A DNA stretch of 64,000 nucleotides from Pontimicrobium aquaticum (lineage in GTDB: Bacteria; Bacteroidota; Bacteroidia; Flavobacteriales; Flavobacteriaceae): contig NZ_SUPL01000002.1 of NCBI RefSeq assembly GCF_005047595.1, forward strand, positions 1 to 64,000, read 5' to 3'. The notes under the pieces were generated by a model. The model was not told the origin of the DNA. It did no database searches and saw only the letters and a program-made list of their open reading frames with translations. Positions 37,360-46,389 of the stretch are shown here, piece by piece. Within the stretch, counting starts at the first letter, position 1, and every line of letters begins with the position of its first letter. A program made the position numbers and the translations under genes.

Positions 37360-38205
37360 ATGAACAGGTTTACAAAATTACTAACAGTAGCTATGTTGTT
37401 TGTTGCAACTAGCATTATAGCACAAGATTTTCAAGGTATAGCAACTTATAAATCGCACCGAAAAGTAGATATTAAGTTAGATAGCTCTCAAATGAATTCC
37501 GATATGCATAAGCGTATGATGAATATGATGAAAAAGCAATTCGAGAAAACCTATCTTCTTACATTTAATAAGGAAGAATCTGTTTTTAAAGAAGATGAGC
37601 AGTTAGAAGCGCCACAACCTCAAGGAATGGTTGTAGTAATGAATGTTACAGGAGGATCAGATGTGTTGTATAAAAACACAAAAGAAAAACGCTATACCAA
37701 CCAAAACGAATCGTTTAGTAAACTCTTTTTAATTAAAGATAAACTAGAAGATTTAAAATGGGAGTTAGGTAGTGAAACTAAAAACATTGGCAATTATACT
37801 TGTTACAAAGCTACCTTAAAAAGAGAGGTTGAGGTTCGTGAAAGTGGTGTAAGTATTAATGGTGATAAAGACCTAGATCAAGAAGCAGAACCTAAAATGG
37901 AAGAAATTACTATTACAGCTTGGTACACGCCACAAATTCCAGTAAGTACAGGACCTAGAAACTATCATGGTTTGCCTGGTTTGATTCTGGAAGTTACAGA
38001 TGGTACTGAAACTTTAATGTGTAGTAAAGTAGTATTAAATTCAGAAAAAACCATCGAAATAAAAGAACCTAAAAAAGGACAAAAAATCACTCAAGAAAAA
38101 TACGATGCTATTATGGAAAAGAAAATGAAGGAAATGAGAGAGCGTATGCGGGATAACCGAAGAAGTCGTGATGGTAACAGTTTTGAAATTCGTATTGGAA
38201 ATTAA
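37360..38205 (+). CDS. GLPGLI-family protein 1
   Basis: A 281-residue exported protein of the GLPGLI family (signature YHGLPGLILEVTDG). A signal peptide begins MNRFTKLLTVAMLFVATSIIAQ. An in-frame ATG at 37333 would add nine residues but lies at the predicted transcription start. The C-terminus is Arg/Lys-rich. The family is widespread in Bacteroidetes and usually sits beside TonB-type receptors, with no known function. It heads a plus-strand unit facing the two-component system. Confidence 0.85.
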   Translation: MNRFTKLLTVAMLFVATSIIAQDFQGIATYKSHRKVDIKLDSSQMNSDMHKRMMNMMKKQFEKTYLLTFNKEESVFKEDEQLEAPQPQGMVVVMNVTGGSDVLYKNTKEKRYTNQNESFSKLFLIKDKLEDLKWELGSETKNIGNYTCYKATLKREVEVRESGVSINGDKDLDQEAEPKMEEITITAWYTPQIPVSTGPRNYHGLPGLILEVTDGTETLMCSKVVLNSEKTIEIKEPKKGQKITQEKYDAIMEKKMKEMRERMRDNRRSRDGNSFEIRIGN

Positions 38206-38281
38206 TCTCTAACATTATCACATTAAACCATTCATCATTTTTATAGTCAAATACATATTTAACCTCTTAGACTAAAAAAAG

Positions 38282-39160
38282 ATGAAATCAAACTCTGTTA
38301 AACTATTAATTAGCTGTTTAGCTATTATGACCTCTGTGTTTTCTTATGGACAAGAATTTCAGGGAAAGGCGTACTATTTTTCTAAAACAACCATGGACAT
38401 GGATAATTTTGGAGGGAGACAATTGAGTGACCAACAAAAGAAGATGTTTGCTGAAAGAATGAAAAGCATGTTTGAAAAAACATTTATTCTAACGTTTAAT
38501 AAAGAAGAATCCATTTATAAAGAAGAAGAAAAATTGGATGCGCCATCAGCTGGAGGTAGAGGCGGAATGCGTTTTGGAGGCATGTCAATGACAGGAGGTG
38601 ACCAATATAAAAACGTAAAAGAAAATAAATTACTTATTGAGCAGGAATTTTTTGGCAAACAATTTTTAGTAAATGATGAATTAAAAAAACTAGAATGGGT
38701 CATGACTGCCGAAACAAAGCAAATTGGTAAATACATGGCAATGAAAGCAACAGCTATTGTAGAACTGGATAATACTGATTTTTTGAGTGCTAGAAGAAGA
38801 GATAGAAATAATGATAACGCAAAAGCAAACGATTCTACAAAAATCAACAACTCAAAGAATGAAGTAGAAATACCTAAAACGCAAACAGTAACAGCTTGGT
38901 ACACACCACAAATACCAATTAACCAAGGGCCAGGAGAGTATTGGGGACTTCCAGGATTAATATTAGAAGTTAGTGCTGGTAGAACAACTATTTTATGTTC
39001 TAAAATTGTATTAAATCCTGAGGAGAAAAACGATATAAAGCGACCTTCTAAAGGAAAGAAAGTAACACAAAAGGAATATACCCAAATAGTTAAGGACAAA
39101 ATGGAGGAAATGATAAATATGCGTGGTAGAGGGAGATCAGGAGGAGGTCGAAGAAATTAA
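38282..39160 (+). CDS. GLPGLI-family protein 2
   Basis: A 292-residue exported paralogue of the previous gene, with matching architecture: EFQGKAYYFS at the mature start, a TFILTFNKEES core, TVTAWYTPQIPI and YWGLPGLILEVSAG, and a Gly/Arg-rich C-terminus. Tandem duplication of a GLPGLI gene is plausible. It is 36 nt before the barrel protein, so co-transcription is likely. Confidence 0.85.
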   Translation: MKSNSVKLLISCLAIMTSVFSYGQEFQGKAYYFSKTTMDMDNFGGRQLSDQQKKMFAERMKSMFEKTFILTFNKEESIYKEEEKLDAPSAGGRGGMRFGGMSMTGGDQYKNVKENKLLIEQEFFGKQFLVNDELKKLEWVMTAETKQIGKYMAMKATAIVELDNTDFLSARRRDRNNDNAKANDSTKINNSKNEVEIPKTQTVTAWYTPQIPINQGPGEYWGLPGLILEVSAGRTTILCSKIVLNPEEKNDIKRPSKGKKVTQKEYTQIVKDKMEEMINMRGRGRSGGGRRN

Positions 39161-39196
39161 AATCATTAATCAAAATCAATCAATAAACACTAACAA

Positions 39197-41962
39197 ATGA
39201 AACAATTAATTACTGCAATTTTATTGCTAGTAGCAAGTACCACCTATGCTCAAGTGAGAGTGGAAGGTGTTGTAAAAGATAGTATTGGAAATCCTTTAGA
39301 ATTAGCCAATGTTATTGCTATAAATCAGGAGACTAAAATTTTAGATTCTTATGGCATTACCAATAACGAAGGACGCTACAAATTAAACCTTAAAGAAAAT
39401 GCTAAATACGAAGTTCAGGTAAGTTATATTGGTATGAAAACCGCCAAAGAAGTTCTTGAAACAAAATCTGAAAACATTAATAAAGATTTTACATTGTTTG
39501 AGGATAGATCTTTAGATGCAGTAGAATTGACATACGAAATGCCTGTTTCGGTAAAAGGTGACACCTTGGTGTATAATGCAGATTCCTTTAAAACAGGGAC
39601 GGAACGAAAACTTGAGGATGTCTTGAAAAATTTACCAGGTGTTGAAATAAACGATGATGGTCAAGTAGAGGTAGAAGGTAAAGTAGTGTCTAAAGTTATG
39701 GTTGAAGGAAAAGAATTCTTTGATGGCGACTCAAAATTAGCAACAAAAAACATTCCCTCTAATGCTGTTGACAAAGTGCAAGTATTAAAAAATTATGCAG
39801 AGGTTGGTCAATTAAGTGGTGTTACCAATAACCAAGATAACGTAGCAATAAACATTAAACTTAAAGAAGGAAAAACTAATTTTTGGTTCGGTAATATTAC
39901 AGCAGGAGGAGGCGATTCGCCTAATGATGGTTTGTATATGTTTCAACCAAAGCTGTTTTATTATAGTCCAAAATACAGTATTAATGTTATTGGCGATTTA
40001 AATAATTTGGGCGAAGTAGCCTTTACTAGGCGAGACTATTTTAATTTCTCAGGAGGGTTTAGAGGCCCAAGTAGGTCTAGTGGAACAAACATTAACTTAG
40101 GAAACAACAACCTAGGATTTTTATCAACTCAAAATAATAGAGCCAAAGATATTGAAACCAAATTTGGTGCAGCTAATTTTAGCTGGGCACCAAACAAAGC
40201 ATTAGATTTAAGTGGATTTGCTATTTTTTCTAATAATAAAACTGAGATTCAGGAGAATAGAAATTTACAATATGTAAATCCCGATTCAAGTGATCGTAAT
40301 GAGAGAACCGAAAGTAACACGTTGCAAAACAGTGATTTGGCAATGTTAAAATTGTCTGCAAAGTACAAACCAAACTCAAGCAATCAATTAGATTATGATG
40401 TTTTTGGAAAGGTTTCAAAAGAAAGACAAGGCCAAGGACTTTTGTCTTCACAAATTGGTAATGTTAATCAAATAGAAACTTCAAGTCCTTTCAGTATTAA
40501 TCAAAATCTCAATTACTATTATACACTAAACGATACCAATATCTTTGCTTTAGAAGCGCAACATTTGTTAAGTGATGAAGATCCTTTCTATAATGCAATT
40601 TTAGATAATGATCCAACAAATAACAATAATCCTGTTAATCCTGACGACAATCTTCCTGACCCTGATGCTTATGATAAAACAGCTTTAGATTTAGGCTTAG
40701 ATGGTGCACAATTAGATTATAACATTGGTCAAGACAAGCGTATTAAGTCTAATCAGTTAGATGCTAAACTGGATTATTGGAATATATTGAATACCAAAAG
40801 TGATATTAATTTTACGTTGGGAACTATACTTAGCAATCAGCAGTTTGACTCCAATATTTTTCAAGTTCTAAATGATGGATCAGAATATAATCCAACACCA
40901 ACAATTAATGATGGTTTAGATACAAATAATATAGATTATAGCTTTAGTGATGTGTATTTGGCTGTTCATTATCGTCTTAAATCTGGTATTTTTACCTTCA
41001 CACCAGGAGTGTCTGCGCATGCGTACAGTACTAGAAATAATCAGTTTGGAATAGAAACAACAGATAATTTCTTTAGAGTACTTCCAGATTTTAATATGCG
41101 TATGCAATTAAAAAAGAGCGAACAAATTGTGTTAAACTATCGTATGCAAACACAATTTACCGATGTATCTAAATTTGCTAGGGGTTTAGTGTTAAACAAT
41201 TATAATGCTTTGTTTTCGGGAAATCCTGATTTAGAAAACGCTCTGTCACATAACATCAGTTTAAACTATTACAGCTTTAATATGTTTAATTATACCAATG
41301 TATTTGCTAATATAAACTATAATAAAAGTGTTGATAATATTAGAAATAAGTCAAACTTTGAACCAGGTAGTGTCATAAATATAAGCTCGCCATTTAATTC
41401 AGATTTTGCTGACGAAAGCCTAAGTGCATCAGGTCGTTTTCAAAGAACGTTTAATAAAATTAGAGGGACTTTAAGTGCAAATTTTAATTATTCAAAATTC
41501 AATCAACTTATACAAGACATACCTTCTGTAAATAAGAGTTTCACCCAAAACTATAGAGCACAAATACGAACTAATTTTAGAACTGCTCCAAATATAGAAA
41601 TAGGATATAATTATAGAATTCAAGATAACCAACAAGGAAGAGGAGGCAATTTAAAATACTATACTAAAGCACCTTCGGTAGAGGTAGATGCATTGATTTT
41701 TAAAGCATTTACTTTTAGAACAGATTATTCATATAACAACTTTAGCGATCAGGATAGAACCATAAACACATATGAGTTTTGGAATGCGTCTTTGGCATAT
41801 AGAAAAGATCAAGACGCAAAATTTGAATATGAAATAAAAGCCACTAATTTGTTTGACACACGAGTGCAAAACCAAAGCAGTAATTCGGGAATAGCTGTAA
41901 GTGCTACCGAGTATTTTATTCAACCTAGGTTTGTGTCTTTTAGATTGCGATACGAACTTTAA
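39197..41962 (+). CDS. TonB-receptor-like outer-membrane barrel protein
   Basis: A 921-residue protein: signal peptide (1-18), carboxypeptidase-regulatory-like Ig domain (about 20-105), plug-like domain (DTLVYNADSFKTGTERKLEDVLKNLPG; VDKVQVLKNYAEVGQL), then a large beta-barrel ending in an aromatic strand. The group resembles SusC/RagA receptors but belongs to the outer-membrane beta-barrel family without a clear TonB box. It is the last gene of the GLPGLI unit and a likely import or export channel for the ligand watched by the adjacent sensor. Confidence 0.87.
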   Translation: MKQLITAILLLVASTTYAQVRVEGVVKDSIGNPLELANVIAINQETKILDSYGITNNEGRYKLNLKENAKYEVQVSYIGMKTAKEVLETKSENINKDFTLFEDRSLDAVELTYEMPVSVKGDTLVYNADSFKTGTERKLEDVLKNLPGVEINDDGQVEVEGKVVSKVMVEGKEFFDGDSKLATKNIPSNAVDKVQVLKNYAEVGQLSGVTNNQDNVAINIKLKEGKTNFWFGNITAGGGDSPNDGLYMFQPKLFYYSPKYSINVIGDLNNLGEVAFTRRDYFNFSGGFRGPSRSSGTNINLGNNNLGFLSTQNNRAKDIETKFGAANFSWAPNKALDLSGFAIFSNNKTEIQENRNLQYVNPDSSDRNERTESNTLQNSDLAMLKLSAKYKPNSSNQLDYDVFGKVSKERQGQGLLSSQIGNVNQIETSSPFSINQNLNYYYTLNDTNIFALEAQHLLSDEDPFYNAILDNDPTNNNNPVNPDDNLPDPDAYDKTALDLGLDGAQLDYNIGQDKRIKSNQLDAKLDYWNILNTKSDINFTLGTILSNQQFDSNIFQVLNDGSEYNPTPTINDGLDTNNIDYSFSDVYLAVHYRLKSGIFTFTPGVSAHAYSTRNNQFGIETTDNFFRVLPDFNMRMQLKKSEQIVLNYRMQTQFTDVSKFARGLVLNNYNALFSGNPDLENALSHNISLNYYSFNMFNYTNVFANINYNKSVDNIRNKSNFEPGSVINISSPFNSDFADESLSASGRFQRTFNKIRGTLSANFNYSKFNQLIQDIPSVNKSFTQNYRAQIRTNFRTAPNIEIGYNYRIQDNQQGRGGNLKYYTKAPSVEVDALIFKAFTFRTDYSYNNFSDQDRTINTYEFWNASLAYRKDQDAKFEYEIKATNLFDTRVQNQSSNSGIAVSATEYFIQPRFVSFRLRYEL

Positions 41963-41970
41963 ATCAAAAT

Positions 41971-42001
41971 AAAAAAGAGCCTGTAATTTACAGGCTCTTC
42001 T
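41971..42001 (+). terminator. terminator of the barrel-protein operon
   Basis: A 9-bp stem (41975-41983 with 41991-41999, loop TAATTTA), preceded by an A-run. Confidence 0.7.
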
Positions 42002-42096
42002 TATGTTAAACTTTATGTTAAAACCGTTTACTTTTAGGGCATATTTGTATATTAGGCATCTTAATTTATGAATTTACAACCAATCAATTTTTTAAA

Positions 42097-43650
42097 ATGA
42101 AAAAAACAATTCAACTATTGTTAGCATTTGCGCTATTATTTAGTAGCAATATTTATGCTCAAGACTTAAACCCTGTAATAGATGGGATTATTAAAGAAGC
42201 TAACGAAAATTCTCAGTTAGAACGATTAGCACACGAACTTTTAGATGTAGTAGGTCCAAGATTAGTTGGAACACCTCAAATGGAGCATGCTAGCAAATGG
42301 GCAATAGACCAATATGCTAAATGGGGAATTTCAGCAAGAAAAGAAAACTACGGAACATGGCGTGGATGGGAACGTGGTATCACACATATAGATATGGTGT
42401 CTCCTCGTGTACAATCGCTAGATGGTATGCAATTAGCTTGGAATCCAAGTACTGGTAGTACAGGTGTAACAGCTGAAGCTATAACATTACCTAGCAATAT
42501 TGCTGATGCCGAAGCTTTTAAAGCTTGGTTGCCTAATGTTAAAGGGAAGTTTGTATTAATTTCTATGAACCAGCCAACTGGTCGTCCAGACTATAACTGG
42601 GAAGAATTCGCCACAGAAGAATCATTCCAAAAAATGAAAGATGAGCGCGATGCCATGACCAAAGAATGGAGAGAAAATATAGGTAGAACGGGATACAATA
42701 CACGTACTATCATTGCAGCTTTAGAAGAAGCTGGAGCAGCAGGTTTAATTGCTTCTAATTGGTCTAGAGGTTTTGGTGTTAACAAAATATTTAGTGCTAG
42801 AACTAAAAAAATACCAACAGTTGACGTAGAGTTGGAAGACTATACAATGCTATATAGATTGGCAGAGTCTGGAAACAAACCAGTGCTTAAAATTGTAGCT
42901 GAATCAAAAGATTTAGGTGAAGTTCCAACATTTAACACTATAGGTGAAATTAAAGGAACTGAAAAACCAGACGAATATGTAATATTATCAGCACATTTTG
43001 ATTCTTGGGATGGTGGAACAGGTGCAACCGATAATGGTACTGGAACACTAGTAATGATGGAAGCAATGCGTTTATTGAAGAAGTTTTACCCTAACCCAAA
43101 GCGTACCATTATTGTTGGGCATTGGGGAAGTGAAGAGCAAGGGTTAAATGGTTCTAGAGCATTTGTTGAGGATCATCCAGATATTGTAAAAAATATGCAA
43201 GCATTATTTAATCAAGATAATGGTACAGGGCGTGTAGTAAATATTTCAGGTTCTGGATTTGTAGATTCTTATGATTATTTAGGAAGATGGTTAGCGGCTG
43301 TACCAAGAGATATTACCCAACATATTGAAACAAACTTCCCAGGAACGCCTAGTAGTGGTGGAACTGATCATGCAGCGTTTTTGGCAGCGGGAGCACCAGG
43401 ATTTAACTTAAGTGCTTTAAACTGGTCGTACTGGAATTATACTTGGCATACAAACAGAGATACCTACGACAAAGTAGTGTTTGACGATGTGCGTAACAAT
43501 GCTATTTTAACAGCAATTTTAGCGTATATGGCTTCTGAAGATCCAGAGAAAACTTCTAGAGAAAAAAGAGTGATGCCTATTAGCCCTAGAACAGGAAAAC
43601 AAGCGGAATGGCCAACTCAACGTTCGCCAACACGTAAAGGAGGTATGTAA
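42097..43650 (+). CDS. M28-family zinc aminopeptidase
   Basis: A 517-residue exported metallopeptidase: signal peptide (1-21), a PA-type inserted domain (about 115-270) and the M28 core. Zinc ligands are His300 (SAHFD), Asp312 (TDNGTG), Glu347 with catalytic Glu346 (SEEQGL), Asp374 (NQDNGTG) and His451 (TWHTNRDTYDK). It likely releases N-terminal amino acids outside the cytoplasm. A minus 7-like CATATTTG lies at 42040-42047. Confidence 0.93.
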   Translation: MKKTIQLLLAFALLFSSNIYAQDLNPVIDGIIKEANENSQLERLAHELLDVVGPRLVGTPQMEHASKWAIDQYAKWGISARKENYGTWRGWERGITHIDMVSPRVQSLDGMQLAWNPSTGSTGVTAEAITLPSNIADAEAFKAWLPNVKGKFVLISMNQPTGRPDYNWEEFATEESFQKMKDERDAMTKEWRENIGRTGYNTRTIIAALEEAGAAGLIASNWSRGFGVNKIFSARTKKIPTVDVELEDYTMLYRLAESGNKPVLKIVAESKDLGEVPTFNTIGEIKGTEKPDEYVILSAHFDSWDGGTGATDNGTGTLVMMEAMRLLKKFYPNPKRTIIVGHWGSEEQGLNGSRAFVEDHPDIVKNMQALFNQDNGTGRVVNISGSGFVDSYDYLGRWLAAVPRDITQHIETNFPGTPSSGGTDHAAFLAAGAPGFNLSALNWSYWNYTWHTNRDTYDKVVFDDVRNNAILTAILAYMASEDPEKTSREKRVMPISPRTGKQAEWPTQRSPTRKGGM

Positions 43651-43673
43651 TAAGATTACAAAATATATAATAC

Positions 43674-43704
43674 AAAAGTCCTCTCGATTTGAGAGGACTT
43701 TTTT
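43674..43704 (+). terminator. strong terminator after the M28 gene
   Basis: A 12-bp perfect stem (43674-43685 with 43691-43702, loop GATTT) ending in Ts. The remaining space to 43814 shows only a short palindrome (43796-43810) and nothing else recognisable. Confidence 0.9.
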
Positions 43705-43814
43705 GTGGGTCTGTTTAGCGGTCTCACTATGAATATTTACTTACTAAGGCAAGTACACAATAAACTGATAATCTGCGAAAACGAGCAATTATTTATAGCA
43801 ATTGTTGCTATTGG

Positions 43815-44729
43815 TTATTTTTTTATTCGTTTTAATTTCATTACATAAAAATGAACTTTGTCATCTGTATTCAAAATCAGGTAATCTTTTTCTTGAGAAA
43901 CTATCCTAAATTTTGAGTAAGGTTCATTATTTAGAAAAAAGGTCAGGGTGTAATTATTATCATCATATTTCCATTTCCAATTCCCTAAATGTTCAGTTTC
44001 TGTCCAATTCTCAATATTTGTATCTGTAAGATTTAGTTTTCCACTTCTATTAAACTTTAAATTGGTAAAGTCTTTATTTTTATTTTGTTCCGCTTTGATT
44101 AATCCGTTGTTCAATTTTACAAAATCGTCTTTTCTATTTAGAATTTTGTAAAGATTTATAATAGAGTCAGATTTATAGAAATCCTTTCTTTCATTATTTG
44201 TAAACCATTCAGTTTTTTTTAAATCGATGCTTTTAATTTCTTTTTCAAAGTCTTTTAGAGCAACTTGATTTTCTTTTTTTGAATATTCTCCGTAAGCTAT
44301 TTTTTTGCCAAAATCCACACTTAAATAATCAGTAAAGCAACTAAAAAATTCATAGTCGTCTTTTAGACCATTTTCAGTCGTTTCCGTTAATTTAGAAGGT
44401 GCAATTAAATAATATTTTCCAATTTCAAAGTTGGCAATGTATGGTCGACACAAAGCTCCATTATCTCCCCAAATTTTTATCCTTTTGCGTTTTTCCAAAC
44501 CAATATACTTTTCAATAACTTCTACTGTCATTGATAGAGGCATTTTTCCATCATAGCCATAAATCTGTTTGTCAAGAAAATCTGAATATTTAATTACTTT
44601 CACTAGTGCTACAAATTCAGAACTTTTTGAAATATTACTAAACGAACAATCACCTGTACATTCACAGCTACAAGAAAAAGATTTTATTGAAATCAGTAGT
44701 GTAAAAAGTAGGACAAAAGCTTTTTTCAT
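43815..44729 (-). CDS. exported TIMP/NTR-like domain protein
   Basis: A 304-residue exported protein. The signal sequence ends just before Cys20, and the mature N-terminus would read CSCEC. The first 120 mature residues follow the plan of eukaryotic tissue inhibitors of metalloproteinases: N-terminal CxC, another Cys nearby, an FVALVKVIK strand, VEVIEKYIG, KIWGDNGALC, KYYLIAPSK and a final FFSC, six cysteines in all. The C-terminal half has no recognised family. In TIMPs the amino group of the terminal Cys blocks catalytic zinc. Whether this does so is unknown. A zinc peptidase gene lies next to it but on the other strand. Confidence 0.78.
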   Translation of the reverse strand: MKKAFVLLFTLLISIKSFSCSCECTGDCSFSNISKSSEFVALVKVIKYSDFLDKQIYGYDGKMPLSMTVEVIEKYIGLEKRKRIKIWGDNGALCRPYIANFEIGKYYLIAPSKLTETTENGLKDDYEFFSCFTDYLSVDFGKKIAYGEYSKKENQVALKDFEKEIKSIDLKKTEWFTNNERKDFYKSDSIINLYKILNRKDDFVKLNNGLIKAEQNKNKDFTNLKFNRSGKLNLTDTNIENWTETEHLGNWKWKYDDNNYTLTFFLNNEPYSKFRIVSQEKDYLILNTDDKVHFYVMKLKRIKK

Positions 44730-44784
44730 AATTAATGGTAATTGAACGAAGTTCGTCTTTTTTTATCATAAAGTCAAATAACAA

Positions 44785-44815
44785 AAAACCTCATAAAATT
44801 AATTACGAGGTTTTA
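44785..44815 (-). terminator. terminator of metK
   Basis: AAAACCTC (44785-44792) pairs with GAGGTTTT (44807-44814); on the minus strand the hairpin runs into a U-rich tail. Confidence 0.7.
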
Positions 44816-44837
44816 TAGTATTTATATTTATTCTGGA

Positions 44838-46091
44838 TTACAACCCAAAAGCTTCTTTTACTTTATCAACATAATCCAGTTTTTCCCAGGTAAACAACTC
44901 TACGTCTAAAGTGATAGGGTCACCGTTAGGTTGTTCAAAAGTTTTGCTTACAATTTCATGAGGGCGTCCCATGTGTCCGTAAGCAGCAGTTTCGCTATAC
45001 ATTGGATTACGTAGTTTTAGTCGTTCTTCAATAGCTGCTGGACGCATATCAAAAATCTTTGAGACTTTTTCTGCAATTTCACCATCGGTCATATTAAAAG
45101 AACAAGTGCCATAAGTATCTACGAAAATCCCCATAGGCTCCACAACACCAATAGCATAACTTACTTGCACTAACACTTCATCGCAAACACCTGCAGCAAC
45201 TAAGTTTTTTGCAATATGTCGTGTAGCGTAGGCAGCACTTCTATCTACTTTGCTTGGGTCTTTTCCAGAAAAAGCACCTCCTCCATGAGCACCTTTACCA
45301 CCATAAGTATCTACAATAATTTTACGTCCTGTTAAACCTGTATCACCATGAGGCCCACCAATCACAAACTTTCCTGTTGGGTTAATGTGGTATTTTATAT
45401 CATCCGTAAACAATGCTTGTATGTTGCTTGGTAGTTTGACAATAACTCTTGGTATTAAAATCTCAACAATGTCTTTTCTAATTTTAGCAAGCATTGCTTC
45501 ATCTGTATCAAAATCGTCATGCTGTGTAGAAACCACAATCGAATCAATACGTTGAGGTATATTATCATCACTATATTCAATCGTTACCTGACTTTTTGAA
45601 TCTGGACGTAAATACGTAATCTCTTTATTTTCACGGCGTAACTCAGCAAGTTCTTTTAAAATTAAGTGCGCTAAATCTAGTGCTAAAGGCATGTAATTTT
45701 CAGTTTCGCGAGTCGCATAACCAAACATCATGCCTTGGTCTCCAGCCCCTTGTTCTTCTTTGTTTTCTCTATCAACACCTCTGTTAATGTCTTCAGATTG
45801 CTCATGTATTGCAGAAAATACACCACAGGAATTACCGTCAAACATATATTCACTTTTGGTATAACCAATTTTATTAATGGTTTCTCTTGCTATTTTTTGA
45901 ACGTCTAAATAGGTGTTCGATTTTACCTCACCAGCCAATACAACTTGACCAGTGGTTACTAAAGTTTCACAAGCTACTTTTGAGTCAGGATCAAACGCTA
46001 AGAAGTTATCAATTAAAGCATCGCTAATTTGGTCTGCTACTTTATCTGGATGTCCTTCAGAAACACTTTCCGAAGTAAATAAATATGCCAT
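44838..46091 (-). CDS. metK: S-adenosylmethionine synthetase
   Basis: A 417-residue methionine adenosyltransferase making SAM from methionine and ATP. Motifs: [20 protein letters not shown] with the ATP/substrate residues, [31 protein letters not shown] and [18 protein letters not shown]. Its 5' leader of about 130 nt appears to contain a SAM-II-type riboswitch and a hairpin ending one nucleotide before the ATG, so product feedback is expected. Confidence 0.96.
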   Translation of the reverse strand: MAYLFTSESVSEGHPDKVADQISDALIDNFLAFDPDSKVACETLVTTGQVVLAGEVKSNTYLDVQKIARETINKIGYTKSEYMFDGNSCGVFSAIHEQSEDINRGVDRENKEEQGAGDQGMMFGYATRETENYMPLALDLAHLILKELAELRRENKEITYLRPDSKSQVTIEYSDDNIPQRIDSIVVSTQHDDFDTDEAMLAKIRKDIVEILIPRVIVKLPSNIQALFTDDIKYHINPTGKFVIGGPHGDTGLTGRKIIVDTYGGKGAHGGGAFSGKDPSKVDRSAAYATRHIAKNLVAAGVCDEVLVQVSYAIGVVEPMGIFVDTYGTCSFNMTDGEIAEKVSKIFDMRPAAIEERLKLRNPMYSETAAYGHMGRPHEIVSKTFEQPNGDPITLDVELFTWEKLDYVDKVKEAFGL

Positions 46092-46092
46092 A

Positions 46093-46132
46093 AATCACTA
46101 TTTTGTTTAATAAAATAAGAAAAATTGTGATT
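46093..46132 (-). promoter_or_regulatory. start-sequestering hairpin of metK, expression platform
   Basis: On the minus strand AATCAC (46132-46127) and ATTTT (46125-46121) pair with AAAAT (46104-46100) and GTGATT (46098-46093), giving 11 bp with one A-A mismatch. The hairpin ends one nucleotide before the ATG. Its 5' arm (GCAATCA, 46134-46128) is also exactly complementary to TGATTGC (46194-46188) inside the riboswitch core, giving two mutually exclusive states. Confidence 0.55.
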
Positions 46133-46159
46133 GCTTGGTCGCTAGAGAAGTATCTTGAT

Positions 46160-46215
46160 TACTGCTTTAGCATTTTTTAATGAGGTTGCAATCAGAACAA
46201 ATTTTTCCTCGTATA
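46160..46215 (-). ncRNA. SAM-II-like riboswitch
   Basis: The minus strand reads GAGG (46210-46207), an A/U-rich loop with ATTTG, TTCTG, then ATTGCAA, CCTC (46185-46182), an A-rich linker and GCTAAAG (46171-46165) followed by CAG. P1 is GAGG/CCTC. The pseudoknot pairs CTG with CAG and TGC with GC of GCTAAAG. This matches the SAM-II plan (ATTGCAA, then a P1 arm, then GCTAAA) and lies upstream of metK. P1 is short, and the platform is about 70 nt away from the start, longer than usual. Confidence 0.6.
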
Positions 46216-46224
46216 ATTCGTTGG

Positions 46225-46232
46225 CAAATGTA
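46225..46232 (-). promoter_or_regulatory. minus 7 element of metK
   Basis: The minus strand reads TACATTTG, an exact TAnnTTTG. Transcription would start near 46222, about a dozen nucleotides before the riboswitch. No TTG is seen at minus 33. Confidence 0.55.
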
Positions 46233-46267
46233 AATAATATCGTGTAACTAAAAAATGGTTTTTGTAT

Positions 46268-46321
46268 AAATTGATGTTAAACCGAAAAATAATCTACAAT
46301 ATGAATTTTAAACATCAATTT
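46268..46321. promoter_or_regulatory. 11-bp inverted repeat between metK and ilv promoters
   Basis: AAATTGATGTT (46268-46278) and AACATCAATTT (46311-46321) are exact reverse complements with a 32-bp spacer. They sit upstream of the minus 33 elements of both divergent units, so they could bind a shared regulator. No protein is assigned. Confidence 0.4.
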
Positions 46322-46349
46322 GGCGAATATTTTTCTGTAATGATTGAAT

Positions 46350-46380
46350 TTGGTTATTAAAAATAATTTACTAATATTTG
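46350..46380 (+). promoter_or_regulatory. promoter of the ilv operon
   Basis: TTG (46350-46352), 19-nt spacer, TAATATTTG (46372-46380). The first leader ATG at 46390 would be only about 6 nt from the predicted start, nearly leaderless. Confidence 0.6.
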
Positions 46381-46389
46381 AACTAACAA

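Noticed and set aside
42001-42022. Two TTATGTTAAA direct repeats before the M28 gene, considered as another response-regulator site.
   Set aside because: The period is 12 bp, the half-site GTTAAA differs, and part lies in the previous terminator region.
43796-43810. TAGCAA/TTGCTA palindrome as terminator of the TIMP-like gene.
   Set aside because: Only a 6-bp stem with a 3-base loop and no U-run on the minus strand.
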